From contig OY730442.1 of the NCBI GenBank assembly GCA_963422685.1, forward strand, positions 1,798,001 to 1,862,000: a stretch of 64,000 nt of DNA, given 5' to 3'. The notes beneath the pieces are model-generated. The model was given only the letters and a program-made list of their open reading frames with translations. It searched no databases and was not told the DNA's origin. The position numbers and the translations under genes are program-made. Source of the stretch: Spongiihabitans sp963422685. GTDB taxonomy: Bacteria > Pseudomonadota > Gammaproteobacteria > Arenicellales > Poriferihabitantaceae. Positions 62,197 through 64,000 of this stretch are shown piece after piece. Numbering within the stretch: the stretch's first letter is position 1; the number at the start of each line of letters is the position of its first letter.

Positions 62197-63747
62197 ATGA
62201 CCGCACCACCCGGGCAAGGTACACAACAATCAGATGACAGGATTTTGCAGGGAAATCTCTACACCTCCGGGCAACTCAGAAAAATTGATCAAATGGCCAT
62301 TGATCAATATGGTTTCACCGGCCTGCAACTGATGAATGCCGCTGGAGCGGCTGCATTTTCACAGATAATGCAGCACTGCCAGCAGGTTGAACCCCTGGTG
62401 GTGTTGTGTGGGTCAGGAAACAATGGCGGGGATGGCTATGTGGTGGCTGACCTTGCCCGATCCAAAGGCCTGGATGTGGTGGTGGTTTCCGCCGCCAGCC
62501 CGACCAGCAAAGCGGCAACCCAGGCTTGTCAGAACTTTATGGATAATGGCGGCCGGGTCAGCAACCGCCACAGCACTCATTTTGAGGCGATTCGGGGTGC
62601 GGGGCTTGTGGTGGACGCGCTGTTCGGGATTGGACTGAATCGTCCGCCGATGGGCGCGTATGCCGCATTGATACGCACCGCAAATCAATGCAATGCCCCT
62701 GTGGTTTCGCTGGATATTGCGTCTGGATTAAACAGCGATACCGGCCTGGCCTATGACCCGTGCATCAACGCTGCGATCACGATCACGTTTATCGGCCGGA
62801 AACTGGGGCTGTATTGTGCAGCAGGAAAAAACTATCGGGGACAGGTGATACTGGAAAATCTGAACCTCCCCGAGGCGTTGTTACAAAGGGTAACGCCAAT
62901 TGCCCGGCTTGTGCAGCCACCGGCGCATCTGCCCGCTAAACTTGTACGGAAACGGGACAGCCATAAAGGGGATTATGGAAAATTGGTGGTCGCTGGCGGC
63001 GAAGCCGGGATGCTGGGCGCATCGCTATTGTGCGGCCGGGCCGCCTTGCGCTGCGGGAGCGGGTTGGTCACGGTATTGAGTACCATGCAGCATCTGGACG
63101 TGCCGGCGCTGTATTGTGCGGAATTGATGAGCCAGTGTATGGAAAACATGGACAGCACCACGCGAATTTGTAAAGACAGCGATGTGCTGATTCTGGGGCC
63201 CGGGCTTGGGCAAAGCCCATGGAGCAAAAAAGTCTTTGATACCTTGATGGCATTTGCAAAACCCATGGTGGTTGATGCAGATGGATTGAATTTACTTTCT
63301 GCTGCCCGCACCGGGACCGGGGGCGATGCGAGGCGTGACGATTGGGTGCTTACCCCGCACCCCGGAGAGGCCGCGAGGCTGCTTGGAACCACCATCACGC
63401 ATATCCAGAACCACAGACTTGACGCGGCCAATGCGATTTGTGAAAAATACGGCGGCGTGTGTGTGTTGAAAGGCATGGGCACCGTGATTGCAGAGCGGGC
63501 AGGGGCCGTAAAAATCTGTGACGGCGGCAATCCGGGTATGGCCACGGCGGGGATGGGAGACGTGCTGTCGGGTATTGTCGGCTCGCTTATGGGGCAGGGT
63601 CTTGCGCCGTTTGAAGCGGCTGAAGCGGGAGTATGGCTGCATGCACAATGCGCCGATAAAACCGCGCAGCAGATGGGCATGGCCAGCTTGCTGGCCGGTG
63701 ATGTAATCGACGCATTGCCCGCAGTATTGACTTCGATTAATTGCTGA
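62197..63747 (+). CDS. nnr: Bifunctional NAD(P)H-hydrate epimerase/dehydratase
   Basis: Nnr repairs hydrated NAD(P)H. The 516-residue fusion has the epimerase domain (LCGSGNNGGDGYVVADLARS, VVDALFGIGLNRPP, SLDIASGLNSDTG) and the ADP-dependent dehydratase domain (VDADGLNLL, WVLTPHPGEAARLLG, GNPGMATAGMGDVLSG). ATG 62197 gives the E. coli YjeF length; an upstream TTG frame start is less likely. tsaE follows, the usual order. Confidence 0.93.
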   Translation: MTAPPGQGTQQSDDRILQGNLYTSGQLRKIDQMAIDQYGFTGLQLMNAAGAAAFSQIMQHCQQVEPLVVLCGSGNNGGDGYVVADLARSKGLDVVVVSAASPTSKAATQACQNFMDNGGRVSNRHSTHFEAIRGAGLVVDALFGIGLNRPPMGAYAALIRTANQCNAPVVSLDIASGLNSDTGLAYDPCINAAITITFIGRKLGLYCAAGKNYRGQVILENLNLPEALLQRVTPIARLVQPPAHLPAKLVRKRDSHKGDYGKLVVAGGEAGMLGASLLCGRAALRCGSGLVTVLSTMQHLDVPALYCAELMSQCMENMDSTTRICKDSDVLILGPGLGQSPWSKKVFDTLMAFAKPMVVDADGLNLLSAARTGTGGDARRDDWVLTPHPGEAARLLGTTITHIQNHRLDAANAICEKYGGVCVLKGMGTVIAERAGAVKICDGGNPGMATAGMGDVLSGIVGSLMGQGLAPFEAAEAGVWLHAQCADKTAQQMGMASLLAGDVIDALPAVLTSINC

Positions 63748-63923
63748 CTGCCCCGGAGTGCAGGCTGAGCTGTATTTCCCGGGCGGTGGAAGCGCTGGAT
63801 GACTGTCTGCCAACCGTGACGGTTATTCCTGCGTGGTACTATCGGTTTGAAATCTCATGTAATTTTGGTGAAATACATACCCCGAAAGATTTATTGACTC
63901 CTGACCATTAACCGTATCGCGCC

Positions 63924-64000
63924 ATGTACAGCATCCAGGTTCCCGATGAAACCGCAATGCTGAATCTGGGTCGTTCCTGGGCAGGTAAAATCCCGGATGG
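63924..64000 (+). CDS. tsaE: TsaE, N-terminal fragment cut by the window edge
   Basis: The last 77 bases read MYSIQVPDETAMLNLGRSWA and continue GKIPDG, the N-terminus of TsaE, the ATPase that helps make the t6A37 modification of tRNA. The call rests mainly on position after nnr, since the P-loop lies beyond the window. The 176-base gap before it holds no gene. Confidence 0.75.
   Translation, partial: MYSIQVPDETAMLNLGRSWAGKIPD

Noticed and set aside
1..64000. CRISPR arrays, insertion sequences, tRNA or rRNA genes
   Set aside because: No regularly spaced repeats, transposase frames or tRNA-like T-arm patterns in non-coding DNA were found by eye.

Overview
This window is a stretch of gammaproteobacterial chromosome, most likely from a free-living or host-associated marine-type lineage outside the Enterobacterales. 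The evidence is gene order (rplU-rpmA-obgE-proB with a divergent ispB; yicC-gmk-rpoZ-spoT; glnE-ilvE-waaF; queG and nnr-tsaE) and the presence of RsmJ, LptM, HrcA and a split class II ribonucleotide reductase. There are no tRNA or rRNA genes, no insertion sequences and no CRISPR array that I can see. Most of the DNA is ordinary core genome. The interesting parts are an accessory demethylation cluster, several decayed genes and some regulatory signals.

Layout. 1-2.4 kb (minus): proB (cut by the window edge), obgE, rpmA, rplU, with a terminator after rpmA. 2.5-4.6 kb: ispB and convergent cysK. 4.7-13.8 kb (minus): the split AdoCbl-dependent ribonucleotide reductase nrdJa/nrdJb, preceded by two tandem NrdR-like boxes. 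It runs without a break into an SDR, a cupin, a fumarylacetoacetase-family protein, a dimethylglycine/sarcosine-dehydrogenase-like flavoprotein and a non-pyrrolysine MttB-family methyltransferase. 14-20.1 kb (minus): waaF, a small zinc-finger protein, ilvE, then a badly broken glnE and a broken M48 peptidase gene. 20.3-24 kb (plus): a FemAB-like protein, a BON-domain membrane protein, a 43-residue membrane protein and a YiiX-like papain-fold protein. These converge on an orphan Ser/Thr kinase. 25.5-31.5 kb (plus): yicC-gmk-rpoZ-spoT, a low-molecular-weight phosphatase, a signal-less YkuD protein and nagZ. 31.5-33 kb (minus): a second MttB-family gene broken by two frameshifts. It is followed by about 650 bases without a recognisable gene that end in two strong hairpins.

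33.6-36 kb (plus): a thiamine-pyrophosphokinase-like protein, aroE and a 5'-nucleotidase. 36-43 kb (minus): an outer-membrane barrel, lysA, lptM, argH, fpr, nudC, argB. 43.3-50.1 kb (plus): metK and ahcY (S-adenosylmethionine cycle), an SDR fragment, hrcA, a DUF1285 protein and a tungsten-type aldehyde ferredoxin oxidoreductase. A displaced 70-base copy of the oxidoreductase's own iron-sulfur motif lies just downstream of it. 50.3-64 kb: fabI, rsmJ, orn, ggt, deaD, an aldo/keto reductase, a methyltransferase, queG, a divergent ClC-family channel, a secreted dienelactone hydrolase, nnr and the start of tsaE.

Common threads. Methyl-group and one-carbon chemistry recurs (MttB, the GcvT-fused flavoprotein, metK, ahcY). 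Cobalamin dependence recurs (NrdJ, QueG, and corrinoid-linked MttB relatives). Single-base indels are concentrated in glnE, the M48 gene and the second mttB copy, while the essential genes around them are intact. This suggests real local gene decay, although assembly error cannot be ruled out from one sequence.
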